A DNA stretch of 64,000 nt, taken from contig NZ_JARYGY010000003.1 in the NCBI RefSeq assembly GCF_029906345.1, positions 372,001 through 436,000 on the forward strand, written 5' to 3'. The first letter of the stretch is position 1, and each line of letters begins with the position of its first letter. Under the pieces are notes generated by a model. It was not told where the DNA came from, ran no database searches, and worked only from the letters and a program-made list of their open reading frames with translations. Of the stretch, positions 1 through 9,119 are shown in pieces. Origin of the DNA: Aquimarina mycalae. Lineage in GTDB: Bacteria; Bacteroidota; Bacteroidia; Flavobacteriales; Flavobacteriaceae. Made by a program: the position numbers and the translations under genes.

Positions 1-180
1 GTAACTATCTTTAAACTCTTCCATTTCTCGCTTGATATTATCTTCTTCTCTTGATAATAAAGCATACTCTGCAGTCAGTGCTACTGAAGCAGCATTAGAA
101 AGTGCATCAATTGCTGGTAACTGTGCAAAAATGCACTGAGAAGAAACAATAATTGATAATGATATTATTAGATTTTTCAT
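1..180 (-). CDS. exported protein of the conjugation operon, partial (3' end outside window)
   Basis: Only the first 60 codons are inside the window; the frame is open to position 1. They begin with a hydrophobic signal peptide ending in FAQ, followed by a charged stretch rich in Glu and Arg that looks helical. It is the last visible gene of the minus-strand transfer operon, 46 bp after the 204-residue protein. Several small exported proteins follow traN in Bacteroidota conjugation loci, so a periplasmic role in the mating apparatus is plausible. I do not recognise the family. Confidence 0.7.
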   Translation of the reverse strand, partial: MKNLIISLSIIVSSQCIFAQLPAIDALSNAASVALTAEYALLSREEDNIKREMEEFKDSY

Positions 181-226
181 TTGTATATACTTTACTTTGA
201 TGATACCATCTCTTATTATATTTTGT

Positions 227-841
227 TTAGAAAAAGATCTCAATTTTTTTAATTTCACTTAGAATATCAACATCGCCAGCGATAATACCCGCTGCGATTG
301 TAACTCCTAATAAGGAGCGTAATTCTCTATCATTTTCAGAAAACTTCCTCAATAATTCTGCTCTTAATCTATAAATCTCTTGCCTATTATCTGATCTTAC
401 CGTTGGATTGGTTCGACTAAAAACATCGGTACCTACAATTGATCCTAATACTCCACCTCGTACTAAATTTATTTGATCTATATATTCTTTTTTATTCTTA
501 GTCATATACATTGCATTGGGACTATTTGATATAACGGTACTAATCCCTGCCATAACACTGCTAGCAAATGCAGTTTTTAAATAATCATTTCTTGCTTTAT
601 TATCAAAAGTATTATTTCGATAATATCGATCTAACATAGTACGTAAATGTTTTTTTGAGCTACTGAGGTCATCGTTAATAAATTTTAATTCTGCTGCTCT
701 TGTTGCAGCTGTAGCATTCATAATTCCCATCTGTGTTCGGGTTCGTCTATCGGTATTAGAGAGCCAAAAATGTATCCATTGTCCATAACTAAATTCTGTA
801 CCTATTGCTAATAGAATAATTAAAACTATTTTCTGCTTCAT
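227..841 (-). CDS. exported protein of the conjugation operon, unknown function
   Basis: This 204-residue protein starts with a clear signal peptide (cleavage after about residue 20, near SYGQ). The mature part is mostly predicted helix with many Arg and Asn. Two short Ala/Gly-rich hydrophobic stretches (about residues 90-105 and 180-192) could be membrane-associated. It sits between the 63-residue basic ORF and the partial protein at the window edge, all on the minus strand with short gaps, so it is almost certainly co-transcribed with traM, virB4 and traN. I recognise no family. A periplasmic accessory of the type IV apparatus is an inference from position. Confidence 0.75.
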   Translation of the reverse strand: MKQKIVLIILLAIGTEFSYGQWIHFWLSNTDRRTRTQMGIMNATAATRAAELKFINDDLSSSKKHLRTMLDRYYRNNTFDNKARNDYLKTAFASSVMAGISTVISNSPNAMYMTKNKKEYIDQINLVRGGVLGSIVGTDVFSRTNPTVRSDNRQEIYRLRAELLRKFSENDRELRSLLGVTIAAGIIAGDVDILSEIKKIEIFF

Positions 842-859
842 GACATTTAATTTTATCGT

Positions 860-1051
860 TTACCAGGATATTTTTTTATTTCTTGTAATATTCGGCTGCT
901 TTTTTTGGCCTTGTTTTTTTTCCTGTTTCTGTCTTAAATCTATTTTCTCTGTCATTGATATCTGTTGTTGCTTTGGTTTAAGATTCGTAGGAATTTTACT
1001 TTTTATCATTGGGGTAGTGAAAGCTTTTACTATGTCCTTATTAAATTTCAT
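860..1051 (-). CDS. small basic protein in the conjugation operon (63 aa), putative
   Basis: A 63-residue ORF fills the gap between traN (stop at 1088) and the 204-residue protein (start at 841). It is very rich in Lys and Gln, with a run of alternating K, Q and E in its second half, and has no signal peptide or membrane segment. An AAGGAT sequence lies directly before the ATG, close for a normal Shine-Dalgarno site. The opposite-strand ORF in this stretch is Phe/Cys-rich and reads like a shadow. Its position in a tightly packed operon is the main support; function is unknown. Confidence 0.5.
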   Translation of the reverse strand: MKFNKDIVKAFTTPMIKSKIPTNLKPKQQQISMTEKIDLRQKQEKKQGQKKQPNITRNKKISW

Positions 1052-1087
1052 ATCCTTAAGATTACTAAATAGTTTATTATTATATCT

Positions 1088-1963
1088 CTAGTTAGTAGCA
1101 AGTACTACTTTAGGCGTCAGTAATTTTTTTCTTGGTATAGCAATTGTACTAGATCTGCCTCCATTTTTTTCAAAAACATCTATAAACAATTTTTCATTAT
1201 CATTAGGTGTAAACTTGTCAAAAATCAGTGTCATTCTTTCTACATCTCCACCTTTTATCAGATAATTTTTATCACAAATTTTTATAGGACTTATAATTCT
1301 TTCTTGATATATATAATCTGAAGTAATTTTTTTATTCAATTTTAATCGAATCAAAATGTTATCTACATCAAAATCGATGGTAGCTTCATTTTTTATATCT
1401 AATCGGATAGCAATATGATCTTCTTGATAGAAAATACCTGATATTTTTAGCCTTAAATTATCTCTTTCTTTGGTTAAAATAATATTGGATTTTGCCGAGT
1501 TAAAATCTGCACAGAGCTTATCTATTTTATTAGTTTTTTCCTGTTTCTGAGTGTAGCTTGATTTTATACTATTTATATTTTCTTTGCTATCTCCAATACG
1601 ATAAGAATGTATATTCGTATCCCGCATATATCTTAATGGAATCGAATAAAATGTGCCTCCATTAGTAATTACGGTTAAATTAGATCTAGTGCTAATTTCA
1701 CCTAAATCTAATCCTTCTCCTATATGTTTTAGTTTAACAATAGGTTGAATCGTATCTGCTATAAAATAAGGTGAACCGATGTCAATGTATTTAATATTTT
1801 CATTAAATATCAAATGAGTTGTATTCACATCAGATACGTATAAGTTATCCTGATTTTTAAGTGCTTTAATTATATTATTATGTTTCTTTTTTAGGTTCAT
1901 TGATCTTTGGGCATATCCAAAACAGGAGAATAAAAGCCCTAATGTTATCAGTACATATTTCAT
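1088..1963 (-). CDS. traN: conjugative transfer protein TraN (DUF4138 family, VirB9-like)
   Basis: This 291-residue protein has a signal peptide (cleavage after about residue 18, GYAQ). A TTHLIF...IKYIDIGS segment at about residues 48-65 and a LTVITNGGTFYSIPLRY segment at about 95-112 follow; both are hallmarks of Bacteroides TraN. The family is an outer-membrane/periplasmic component of the mating-pair apparatus and works with TraM (VirB10-like). The C-terminal half, about 170-285, forms the beta-rich domain. It lies 19 bp after the VirB4-type ATPase in the same operon. The length is close to typical Bacteroides TraN. I am confident of the family and less so of the exact structural role. Confidence 0.85.
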   Translation of the reverse strand: MKYVLITLGLLFSCFGYAQRSMNLKKKHNNIIKALKNQDNLYVSDVNTTHLIFNENIKYIDIGSPYFIADTIQPIVKLKHIGEGLDLGEISTRSNLTVITNGGTFYSIPLRYMRDTNIHSYRIGDSKENINSIKSSYTQKQEKTNKIDKLCADFNSAKSNIILTKERDNLRLKISGIFYQEDHIAIRLDIKNEATIDFDVDNILIRLKLNKKITSDYIYQERIISPIKICDKNYLIKGGDVERMTLIFDKFTPNDNEKLFIDVFEKNGGRSSTIAIPRKKLLTPKVVLATN

Positions 1964-1982
1964 TTTTTTCTTATTTTAAAAA

Positions 1983-4325
1983 TTATTTTTCAACGAATTG
2001 TTTTAGAGCAACTTCCATATTATTATTCTTTTTATAATCATCGAAAATAATCTTGTTTTCGTCTGCATTAGATGAATAGCAAGCGTAACGCTCTGGAGAG
2101 ACTTTTACTTTATAAACATTTGAGGAATTACCGACTTTTATATATACTTCTCGTTTATTTGTAGAGAACAATTTCTCAAGATCAGATTCGCTAAACGATA
2201 AGTATTTTGCAAATTTATCTTTAGACGCCATTTTCTTTTTATGGGAAAGCAGAATCATTGTATCGGTATTATTGATCATTGCTGGTCCAGCTACAGTCTC
2301 CAAAATATCCTCTACATCTTGTGTCGCAATCGCTACTTCTCCATAAAACTTTCTTACTGTTTTATACAAGTATTTTATGAATTCTGCCATTTCTCCTTTA
2401 GAAATTGGTTTCCAACACTCATCAATAAAGATTGATTTTTTCACACTTGGCATCAACCTAATTTTGTTCATTATTACATCAATACATAGCATTGTTACTA
2501 ATGGGAATAATATTGGATGATCTTTAATATTATCCATCTCAAAAACTATAAAACGCTCCTGTACTAAATCTATAGGTTGTCGTGAATTAAGAATTTTGCT
2601 ATACTTTCCATCATGAAAATCTTGTATCGATAATCTAAAACTCATCTTATCGAAATATTTAGATTCATCATCTAGTACTTGATTATTATTTACGAAATCG
2701 AAGAATGTTGACATGCAAGGAAATATGTCTGGGTTTTTCTCTATATTTTCATAATATAAATCGATGTATAATCCTATAATCTGTTTCTCTTCTCTTAGAT
2801 AAGGGTCATCTCCTTTCCATAAGAAAATAATCAACGAAATCAGGAACACTTTTTTATCGATTGATATTTCGGCTCCATTTAAGTAAAAAGGATTAAACTC
2901 CAACGGATTATCAATTTCGTATGTAAAATATTGACCTTTTACTAGTTGACATAGTTTCTTATAAGAATTACCAATATCGATCATTACAATATGATGACCT
3001 TGTTCATAATATTGACTAGCAATATGATTAATCAGAAAAGATTTTCCTGTACCTGATGGGCCGAAAATAAGTCGATTACGATTTACAATAAGTCCTCGTT
3101 TAACAGGATCGTCCCATAAATCCAGGCGAATTGGTGATTCATTTTTACGATCACAAAATAAAATTCCGCTTTTATTACTATCATAATAGCTTTCAAAATT
3201 CATCAAAGTAGGACACTGCTCTGAAACCCCTATAAATCGATAATTTTCAGGTATCAAAGCTGTAGCTCCTGGACAATTATTTATATAAATATCTTTGATT
3301 GAATATTTTACCTGATATGGTGTAATACCTAATTCTCTGAAAGAGTTTTCTAATTGATTACGATTATCTTCTAATTTTTCTAAGGTATTGTTCCAGATAA
3401 TTACACTGTAATGTTGTGTGACAAAATTTAGTTCTTTCTCAATAACTTCTTCAACTAAATCATTGATCTGACCGTAGGTTATTTCATTTTCTTTAGAGAG
3501 AATCGATAAACTTTTAAATTGTTTTAGTTTGGTTTTTAGTTTATTAAAAATAGCATCGGATTTATCTATATATATCACCTGATTATAAATATGATTACAA
3601 TCCAAACCAATAGAGATTGGTTGAATAAAAGGAATCTGAAAATTAGTTTTGGGTGTTGAAAAATCAGTATGTTTTATGGTACTTTCTATGTTGATTGGTA
3701 ACTGATCATTTGAAGAAATTGAATATATTTCTCCCACTTTATCACCAACTTGTAATTTTTTATTCATAAAAACATCTTTCAATACACCTGTTGGTTCTGG
3801 AGATAAAGAAAAATATTTATCGATTACATCCAATATTTCGTCACTATCTAATCGTTTTACAGAAAAATATCCTTCTTTAGTCAGATACGAAACCGTTCTT
3901 CCTACTCTACTTATAAATTCATCAATATCCTGAAGATATTTTTCGAACATTTTTTGATTCGTATTAAAGGTTGCCTTTTTTTTAGAATCCTTGGTAATGA
4001 TTAAATAACACTCATGCTTTAAGGTAGGTTTTTCATAAAAAAATTGATTATCACTCCTTGATAACATATTATCACCATCTGCAATTTTTTCTTTTATTTT
4101 ATTGACAAAGAAATAATCTTGTTTTTGGACGATTGTCTCTTCTGGTAGTGATCTGATTACTTTATCAAACAATTCATTTATTTGATTTATAGCATTCTCA
4201 TCCAAAGAATATATCTGCGGCAACTGTAGTTTATACACTACGCTGATATCTCCTTTTTTAGAAATCAATAAGTCATTGTCTACAGTATATATTGGAAATA
4301 TTTTATCTATTGATTCGCTCTTCAT
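1983..4325 (-). CDS. traG: conjugation ATPase, VirB4/TraG family
   Basis: This 780-residue cytoplasmic ATPase powers assembly of, or transport through, a type IV secretion channel. The Walker A motif GPSGTGKS is at about residues 422-429, Walker B is in the segment KSIFIDECWKP, and the downstream IATQDVEDIL motif is typical of VirB4 proteins. The N-terminal 350 residues match the usual TraG/CagE-type domain. It lies 61 bp downstream of traM. In Bacteroides elements the equivalent gene is called traG, which precedes traM in those clusters; here it follows traM, so the order is rearranged. Length and motifs look complete, with no frameshift. Confidence 0.93.
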   Translation of the reverse strand: MKSESIDKIFPIYTVDNDLLISKKGDISVVYKLQLPQIYSLDENAINQINELFDKVIRSLPEETIVQKQDYFFVNKIKEKIADGDNMLSRSDNQFFYEKPTLKHECYLIITKDSKKKATFNTNQKMFEKYLQDIDEFISRVGRTVSYLTKEGYFSVKRLDSDEILDVIDKYFSLSPEPTGVLKDVFMNKKLQVGDKVGEIYSISSNDQLPINIESTIKHTDFSTPKTNFQIPFIQPISIGLDCNHIYNQVIYIDKSDAIFNKLKTKLKQFKSLSILSKENEITYGQINDLVEEVIEKELNFVTQHYSVIIWNNTLEKLEDNRNQLENSFRELGITPYQVKYSIKDIYINNCPGATALIPENYRFIGVSEQCPTLMNFESYYDSNKSGILFCDRKNESPIRLDLWDDPVKRGLIVNRNRLIFGPSGTGKSFLINHIASQYYEQGHHIVMIDIGNSYKKLCQLVKGQYFTYEIDNPLEFNPFYLNGAEISIDKKVFLISLIIFLWKGDDPYLREEKQIIGLYIDLYYENIEKNPDIFPCMSTFFDFVNNNQVLDDESKYFDKMSFRLSIQDFHDGKYSKILNSRQPIDLVQERFIVFEMDNIKDHPILFPLVTMLCIDVIMNKIRLMPSVKKSIFIDECWKPISKGEMAEFIKYLYKTVRKFYGEVAIATQDVEDILETVAGPAMINNTDTMILLSHKKKMASKDKFAKYLSFSESDLEKLFSTNKREVYIKVGNSSNVYKVKVSPERYACYSSNADENKIIFDDYKKNNNMEVALKQFVEK

Positions 4326-4386
4326 ATCAATCTTTTTTACAACAGTTATTACTTGTTTACTTTATAATTTATTTCTCGTCAATAAA

Positions 4387-5487
4387 TCATAAGCCTGAAT
4401 CTGTATCTACATTAATCCAAATGTTATATTTTCTTGGCATGAGTACTCTACGTTTTTTAAATAACTCATCAGATACTTCTTTTGCAGCCGATAATATGGC
4501 AGCATCTTTTACTTCATCAAGATTTATAGAGGTGTCTTCTCCTCCAAAAGTGCTTCCTTGGGTTCCTTTACGATATGCATATTTATAGATATCATTGGCT
4601 ACTTTTGATGGTATCTTCGTCCAACTTCTATTGCTAAGATGTACTCCTTCTCTTCCATCAAAATCAAATACTTTTAAATCCAGTTCGAAAAGTTGATTAT
4701 TAGCTTTGTAACTAACAATATCGATTGTCAACCTCTCTGGCCCTCCAAAAGAAGCTTTCCCATATACAATCGAATTTTTTGGTATAATAATTCCTAAATC
4801 TTTAAGTACTAATTGTTTCTTAGTTCTAATAGCAATAGTACTCCCCTGAATTATTAATCCTTGATCTACTGTTTCTGCTGGAATTAAATCTCTAACAAAG
4901 TCGTTCTCAGAAAAACTTCCAGCTCCAAAAAAACCATTATTATTAAGAAAGGCATTGCTTAATCTACTTGATGCTATTTGAGATTCTTGGGAATTTTGGT
5001 TTGGTGTATCCTGAATATTTGTTGTGGTGGTGGTTTTAGTATTATTCGCATCTTCTGATACTAGCTTACGTTCTTCTTCTATTTGTTTTTGCATCTCCAA
5101 AATCATCATTAACTCTTGATCCATTTGATTTTTTTGGGAGTTTGCCACTTTCTTCCGATTGTTTTTTTTAGTATCCTTGCCTGTTAATTTCCCTATATTC
5201 TGTTTTATACTGTCTTTAGGTTCTTCTGATTTTTTGAGTTCTTCTGATTCTTCAGAACTAAAAGGATCTATCATATTTTCAGGCTCGTCCTCTTTATCAT
5301 ACTTTTGTTTTTTTGTAGAATATTCTAACTCGTTCTCATCCACTTCTGGCATTGATATAGATACTATATTAAGACTTTGATCTTCTTCATCTGCATCATT
5401 AAACACCATGAATTTTATCATAAAAACTAATGCTAATGAGAATAATCCTGCTACTACTCCTACAATTATTTTTTTCTTCTTATCCAT
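4387..5487 (-). CDS. traM: conjugative transfer protein TraM (VirB10-like)
   Basis: This 366-residue protein has one N-terminal membrane helix (about residues 8-30). A long disordered, Lys/Glu/Gln/Asn-rich linker runs from about 35 to 185, with a short Thr run. The C-terminal beta domain carries the TraM signature: IAIRTKKQLVLKDLGIIIPK, IVYGKASFGGPERL and FDFDGREGVHL at about residues 215-295. The topology is VirB10-like: anchored in the inner membrane and spanning the periplasm to contact TraN. It is followed by virB4 and preceded 22 bp upstream by the M23 peptidase. Confidence 0.9.
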   Translation of the reverse strand: MDKKKKIIVGVVAGLFSLALVFMIKFMVFNDADEEDQSLNIVSISMPEVDENELEYSTKKQKYDKEDEPENMIDPFSSEESEELKKSEEPKDSIKQNIGKLTGKDTKKNNRKKVANSQKNQMDQELMMILEMQKQIEEERKLVSEDANNTKTTTTTNIQDTPNQNSQESQIASSRLSNAFLNNNGFFGAGSFSENDFVRDLIPAETVDQGLIIQGSTIAIRTKKQLVLKDLGIIIPKNSIVYGKASFGGPERLTIDIVSYKANNQLFELDLKVFDFDGREGVHLSNRSWTKIPSKVANDIYKYAYRKGTQGSTFGGEDTSINLDEVKDAAILSAAKEVSDELFKKRRVLMPRKYNIWINVDTDSGL

Positions 5488-5509
5488 TATTTTTATTTAA
5501 AATGATATA

Positions 5510-6064
5510 TTATTTTTTTGCAACTCTATTTCTCTTTAGAATCAGTTTCCAAAATACCATTGGATCAATGTTTACATTATCTAATAGTATTTCGTAGTGA
5601 AGGTGAGGTCCTGTTGCCATTCCTGTATCACCTACAAAACCTATAACATCTCCAAATTTGACCTTTTGTCCCTCTTTTACGCTTTTATTAGTAAGATGGG
5701 CGTATAGAGTTTTTATCTTACTTCTATGTTTAATAATTACTCTATTGCCATAACCTGGATGATAATCTACTTTCTCGACGACACCATTTGCGGTTGCTTT
5801 TACAGGTTTGCCCTTTAAGGCCGCCAGATCAATTCCATCATGTTTTTTTATCTCATTAAGAATTGGATGTTTTCTATATCCATAATTAGAGGTAATCCCT
5901 AAAAAATCTTCTAATGAAAGTGGAAGAGAAATAGGAAACTCCTCTTCTAACTTTAAAGAATCTTTACTTTTGTTTTGCCCTAAAACAGTAGTTGATATTA
6001 ACAATAATAGCATTGTCAACAATTTTGTGAGCTTTATTATTTTTACACAATTCAGAACTTCCAT
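5510..6064 (-). CDS. M23 family peptidoglycan endopeptidase of the transfer operon
   Basis: This 184-residue exported protein has a LytM/M23 fold. It carries the zinc motif HxxxD (KHDGIDLA, H75 and D79) and HLHYE (H154, H156), plus the GYGNRVIIKH and YAHL segments expected of the family. The first 30 residues form a signal peptide; Met18 is an alternative start. It lies between the coupling protein (2 bp gap) and traM (22 bp gap), so it is very probably the wall-opening enzyme that lets the mating channel cross peptidoglycan. All zinc ligands are present, so activity is expected. Confidence 0.9.
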   Translation of the reverse strand: MEVLNCVKIIKLTKLLTMLLLLISTTVLGQNKSKDSLKLEEEFPISLPLSLEDFLGITSNYGYRKHPILNEIKKHDGIDLAALKGKPVKATANGVVEKVDYHPGYGNRVIIKHRSKIKTLYAHLTNKSVKEGQKVKFGDVIGFVGDTGMATGPHLHYEILLDNVNIDPMVFWKLILKRNRVAKK

Positions 6065-6066
6065 TA

Positions 6067-8067
6067 TTAAGCATTTTGATTTCCAGTTGACTCAGTTTCT
6101 TCTAATTCAGAAACAGTATTATCAAATTCTTCTTCTAAATTTTCTTTATTATGAATCTCATATAATTCATTTGCAATCAATATATCTATCTCCTGTACAA
6201 TTCGGTTAAAGTTTCCATTGACTAAATCATCCAGGTTTTCTGCATCTATAGTATCTGGGATTGGTTTTTTAATTTGATCATTTCGTTGATCTACTTTAAT
6301 TTTTCCTCTAAAAATCTTTCTACCGATCTCTTCTCCAAAATTATCAGATACCACTCCTACAAATTCTCCTTGTGAAAGTTGAGATATGGTAGCTACTGGA
6401 ATTACATATTCCAGGCTTTCATTAATAGAATATGAGGTAGAACTAGTATCAACAGAAATGTTTTTGAGTTTTTGCTTTTTCTTACCGAAAATCTCTTGAA
6501 GTTTGTTTGCAGTACTACTTCTTACAGAACCACTAAAAATATTACCAACTATATTAAATATTGTTTCTGCTATTTTATCTCCATAATCCCTCTTTAATTG
6601 TTCTAAATCTTGCATTCCTATTGTCGTAGATATCTTATTTGATCTGGCAGTAGCTATAAGATTATCTAATCCCATAAAATACATGGTTGGTAACTCATCA
6701 ATAATTACCGAACAGGGTTGTTTGTTTTGTTTATTAATCTCTTTTAAAACCTGAGTTGAGATTAACCCTAATGCTGGAGAGTTGGTAGTTTGGGTTGATG
6801 GGGAATTAGCTAATATAAGAATGCTTGGCTCCTCTGGGCTATTGATAGCCAATGGTACATTCAGTTCGGGATATACATTATTCCCCATCACCCAAAACAG
6901 TTCTTTTGTGGCTAGTTGTGATAATGGTATTCTGGCTGATGCTGTTTGCCCTGATAATTGTTCAAACGCTTCTTTTTCTAAAGCATCTGCAAATGGAGTC
7001 ATAAAAAACTTAAGTTCTGGATAGTTGACAAAAATTTTAAAAACCTTTTCGTCTGGACATGAAGCTAATGCAATTGCATGTGGTAATGTACAGTATTTAC
7101 CGTTTTCATAAATCTTTAGAAAGTAGATGCATGATGCAAAATAAGAAATTGCAGATTGCGCAAAAAAATCCTTTTTAGTGATCCACTCTTTGTTAAGATT
7201 ATACAATACAGTTTGAGAAGCTTCTATAGCGTCTGCTGCTTTTCTGATTAAATCAGGGCTTAGTGGATTTACAAAATTAGATTGTGCTAAATCATCTAAA
7301 GAAATCACCGAAAATTTTGGCTCTATTTTATAATTTTTCTTATAATATTCTAAGAATGCGTATGTTTCTTTTGCTAATGATGGGTATTTAAAATCATATA
7401 CCAACATCGTAAACTTTTTCTTAATATGCTGTCTGATATACTCTTCTATCACAGAATATGATTTACCAGAACCTGGAGTTCCAAGAACCATGGTAGCTCT
7501 AAAAGGATTCACTACATTAATAGTACCTTTATCTGTCTTGAAGTTTACAGAATATGGATTTTCCTTGACTCCTTTTTCTTGTTTAAAATTCTGATTTTTT
7601 TCGTTGAATTCATCTTTATGTCCAAAGAATTCAAAGTGTCTTCTAATATTCATAAAGCTCCATATAAAAAGGATAAAAAACACTACGGTAATCGATATAT
7701 ACGCGTATACATTTACCTTAATAAGTGAGGAAGAGACAAAGATCAAAAATGATAATACAGCTATTACTATATACATAATTGATCTATTTCCTTCTTCTGG
7801 TCTCTTTTTTACTTTAAATCCAAAAGATGAAAACATAAATACCGATATCGATATGACTCTAACTAAGAAAGAGTTTTTTATTAGAGGTAATTTGTTTGCA
7901 ATATTCACTAAACCCTTGGTAAAAGTAGTATTGGTAAATCCATCTTTGGATAATTGATTATAATAAGAAATATAGATATCAGAAATAATGAGGCTCGTAC
8001 ACATTAAAAATGCTACAACTACTAAAAGATCTATAGAAAACTTACTGTCTTTCATATCATTAAACAT
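6067..8067 (-). CDS. type IV secretion coupling ATPase (VirD4/TraG-TraD class, MobC-like)
   Basis: This 666-residue protein has four N-terminal membrane segments (about residues 11-31, 69-82, 98-114, 119-139). A cytoplasmic ATPase domain follows, with Walker A GTPGSGKS (196-203), Walker B VIIDELPT (454-461) and a TTIGMQDLEQLKRDYG segment. This is the layout of coupling proteins that hand the relaxase-DNA complex to the type IV channel. It is the first gene of the visible operon, preceded by its own 245 bp upstream region. No relaxase gene is visible in the window. The Glu-rich C-terminal tail is probably disordered. Met5 is an alternative start. Confidence 0.9.
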   Translation of the reverse strand: MFNDMKDSKFSIDLLVVVAFLMCTSLIISDIYISYYNQLSKDGFTNTTFTKGLVNIANKLPLIKNSFLVRVISISVFMFSSFGFKVKKRPEEGNRSIMYIVIAVLSFLIFVSSSLIKVNVYAYISITVVFFILFIWSFMNIRRHFEFFGHKDEFNEKNQNFKQEKGVKENPYSVNFKTDKGTINVVNPFRATMVLGTPGSGKSYSVIEEYIRQHIKKKFTMLVYDFKYPSLAKETYAFLEYYKKNYKIEPKFSVISLDDLAQSNFVNPLSPDLIRKAADAIEASQTVLYNLNKEWITKKDFFAQSAISYFASCIYFLKIYENGKYCTLPHAIALASCPDEKVFKIFVNYPELKFFMTPFADALEKEAFEQLSGQTASARIPLSQLATKELFWVMGNNVYPELNVPLAINSPEEPSILILANSPSTQTTNSPALGLISTQVLKEINKQNKQPCSVIIDELPTMYFMGLDNLIATARSNKISTTIGMQDLEQLKRDYGDKIAETIFNIVGNIFSGSVRSSTANKLQEIFGKKKQKLKNISVDTSSTSYSINESLEYVIPVATISQLSQGEFVGVVSDNFGEEIGRKIFRGKIKVDQRNDQIKKPIPDTIDAENLDDLVNGNFNRIVQEIDILIANELYEIHNKENLEEEFDNTVSELEETESTGNQNA

Positions 8068-8150
8068 TAATATTTTAGATACATAAAATAGTTACCTATA
8101 CTGTATCGTTTCTCTAAGATAGAAATGAATCAAGCTATTCTTATGCGCAA

Positions 8151-8182
8151 AGTAATAAGTGATCGATGTAAGTAATAAGTGG
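8151..8182. promoter_or_regulatory. paired direct repeat AGTAATAAGTG, candidate operator of the conjugation operon
   Basis: AGTAATAAGTG occurs at 8151-8161 and again at 8171-8181, a 20 bp period, about 84-115 bp upstream of the coupling-protein start. The same core TAATAAGTGG occurs twice with a 21 bp period at 16699-16729. Paired direct repeats about two helical turns apart are the known layout of LytTR-family binding sites, and a LytTR regulator is encoded next door. Binding is inferred. Confidence 0.5.
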
Positions 8183-8236
8183 ATTTTTGCAAAATCATAA
8201 CATGTTTATGATAACATAAGCTCTTAATCTTTATAC

Positions 8237-8278
8237 AAAAAAAGAACCCGTTTGCAATACAACAATACGAGTTCTTTT
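8237..8278 (-). terminator. terminator of the LytTR regulator gene
   Basis: A stem of AAAAGAACCCGT pairs with ACGAGTTCTTTT with one mismatch. On the minus strand it is followed by a run of Ts. It lies 35 bp past the stop of the response regulator and separates that unit from the conjugation operon. Confidence 0.65.
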
Positions 8279-8312
8279 AAAATAAAAAACATAATAAATA
8301 CTAAACCAGTTT

Positions 8313-9065
8313 CTACTTTATACCAAGATATTGGTAGAAAGAATCAACCTTCCGTTTAGAAATCGGTAAATATTGATGATTAGATGTTTCTAAATAATTA
8401 CCATCTTTTTTGTGCACATTAAGTGCGCAATCCATATTAACTAGATACGAATGATGAATTCTAAAAAAATTATTATTAACCAAGGATTTTTCATATTCAC
8501 CTAAATTCTTGCTAGCGATAGTAGTTGTATTATTTTTTGTATGAAACATCGTATATCTGCCTTCAGATTGTAAATAAATAATTTCATTTACAGGAATTAT
8601 TTTAACGTCTGTTGTCGACGGTATAGCAATCATTTTTAGTGGATCTTTATCATCAAACTTTTGATTGTGTAGAGAAGCCATTCTTTTGATTTCTATATTT
8701 TTTTTAGCCTTTTCTACGGCTTGTATTACATCCTCTAACACCATAGGTTTTAAGACATAATCCGTAGCCACATGCTTAAACGCTTCAATAGCATATTTTT
8801 GATGAGAAGTTGTAATAACTAGCTCTTTATCATCAATATAAGATACTGTCTTAAGCCATTCAAAAGCGCAATCCTTTCCTAAATTAATATCCAGAAAAAT
8901 AATATCAAATTCCTTTTCTTTTAAGCATGAATTAGCTTCACTCACACTATTTGCAAAACTACAAACGTTTACGTAGGGACAATTTCTCTTTAAGATTTGA
9001 GTAAGTAATTCTACATGATACGGTTCATCTTCGATGATAATTGCATTAAATTCATTCATAATCAC
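8313..9065 (-). CDS. LytTR-family response regulator
   Basis: This 250-residue protein has an N-terminal receiver domain with the acidic pair E12-D13, phospho-acceptor D59 in FLDINLG and the conserved K in VLKPM. A C-terminal LytTR DNA-binding domain follows (about residues 148-248, with IIYLQSEGRYTMFHT and FFRIHHSYLVNM). It lies 54 bp downstream of a sensor kinase and is surely its partner. LytTR proteins bind pairs of short direct repeats about 21 bp apart; such pairs are at 8151-8182 and 16697-16729. The start could also be Met3. Possible control of the adjacent conjugation operon is an inference. Confidence 0.92.
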   Translation of the reverse strand: MIMNEFNAIIIEDEPYHVELLTQILKRNCPYVNVCSFANSVSEANSCLKEKEFDIIFLDINLGKDCAFEWLKTVSYIDDKELVITTSHQKYAIEAFKHVATDYVLKPMVLEDVIQAVEKAKKNIEIKRMASLHNQKFDDKDPLKMIAIPSTTDVKIIPVNEIIYLQSEGRYTMFHTKNNTTTIASKNLGEYEKSLVNNNFFRIHHSYLVNMDCALNVHKKDGNYLETSNHQYLPISKRKVDSFYQYLGIK

Positions 9066-9080
9066 TTTATTAAGGTTATT

Positions 9081-9108
9081 GTGTGTGTATGTATATGTGT
9101 ATGTGTGT
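9081..9108. repeat. alternating purine-pyrimidine tract (GT/AT) between kinase and regulator
   Basis: A 28 bp run made only of GT and AT dinucleotides fills half of the 54 bp gap between the kinase stop and the regulator start. Such tracts can slip during replication. It lies 16 bp upstream of the regulator start, so length changes could alter spacing in the mRNA leader. Confidence 0.8.
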
Positions 9109-9119
9109 CTTCTTTTATA

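Noticed and set aside
840..1091. Plus-strand ORF rich in Phe and Cys opposite the 63-residue basic ORF
   Set aside because: It is antisense to a tightly packed operon, has the composition of a shadow frame of Lys-rich sequence, and no promoter or ribosome site.
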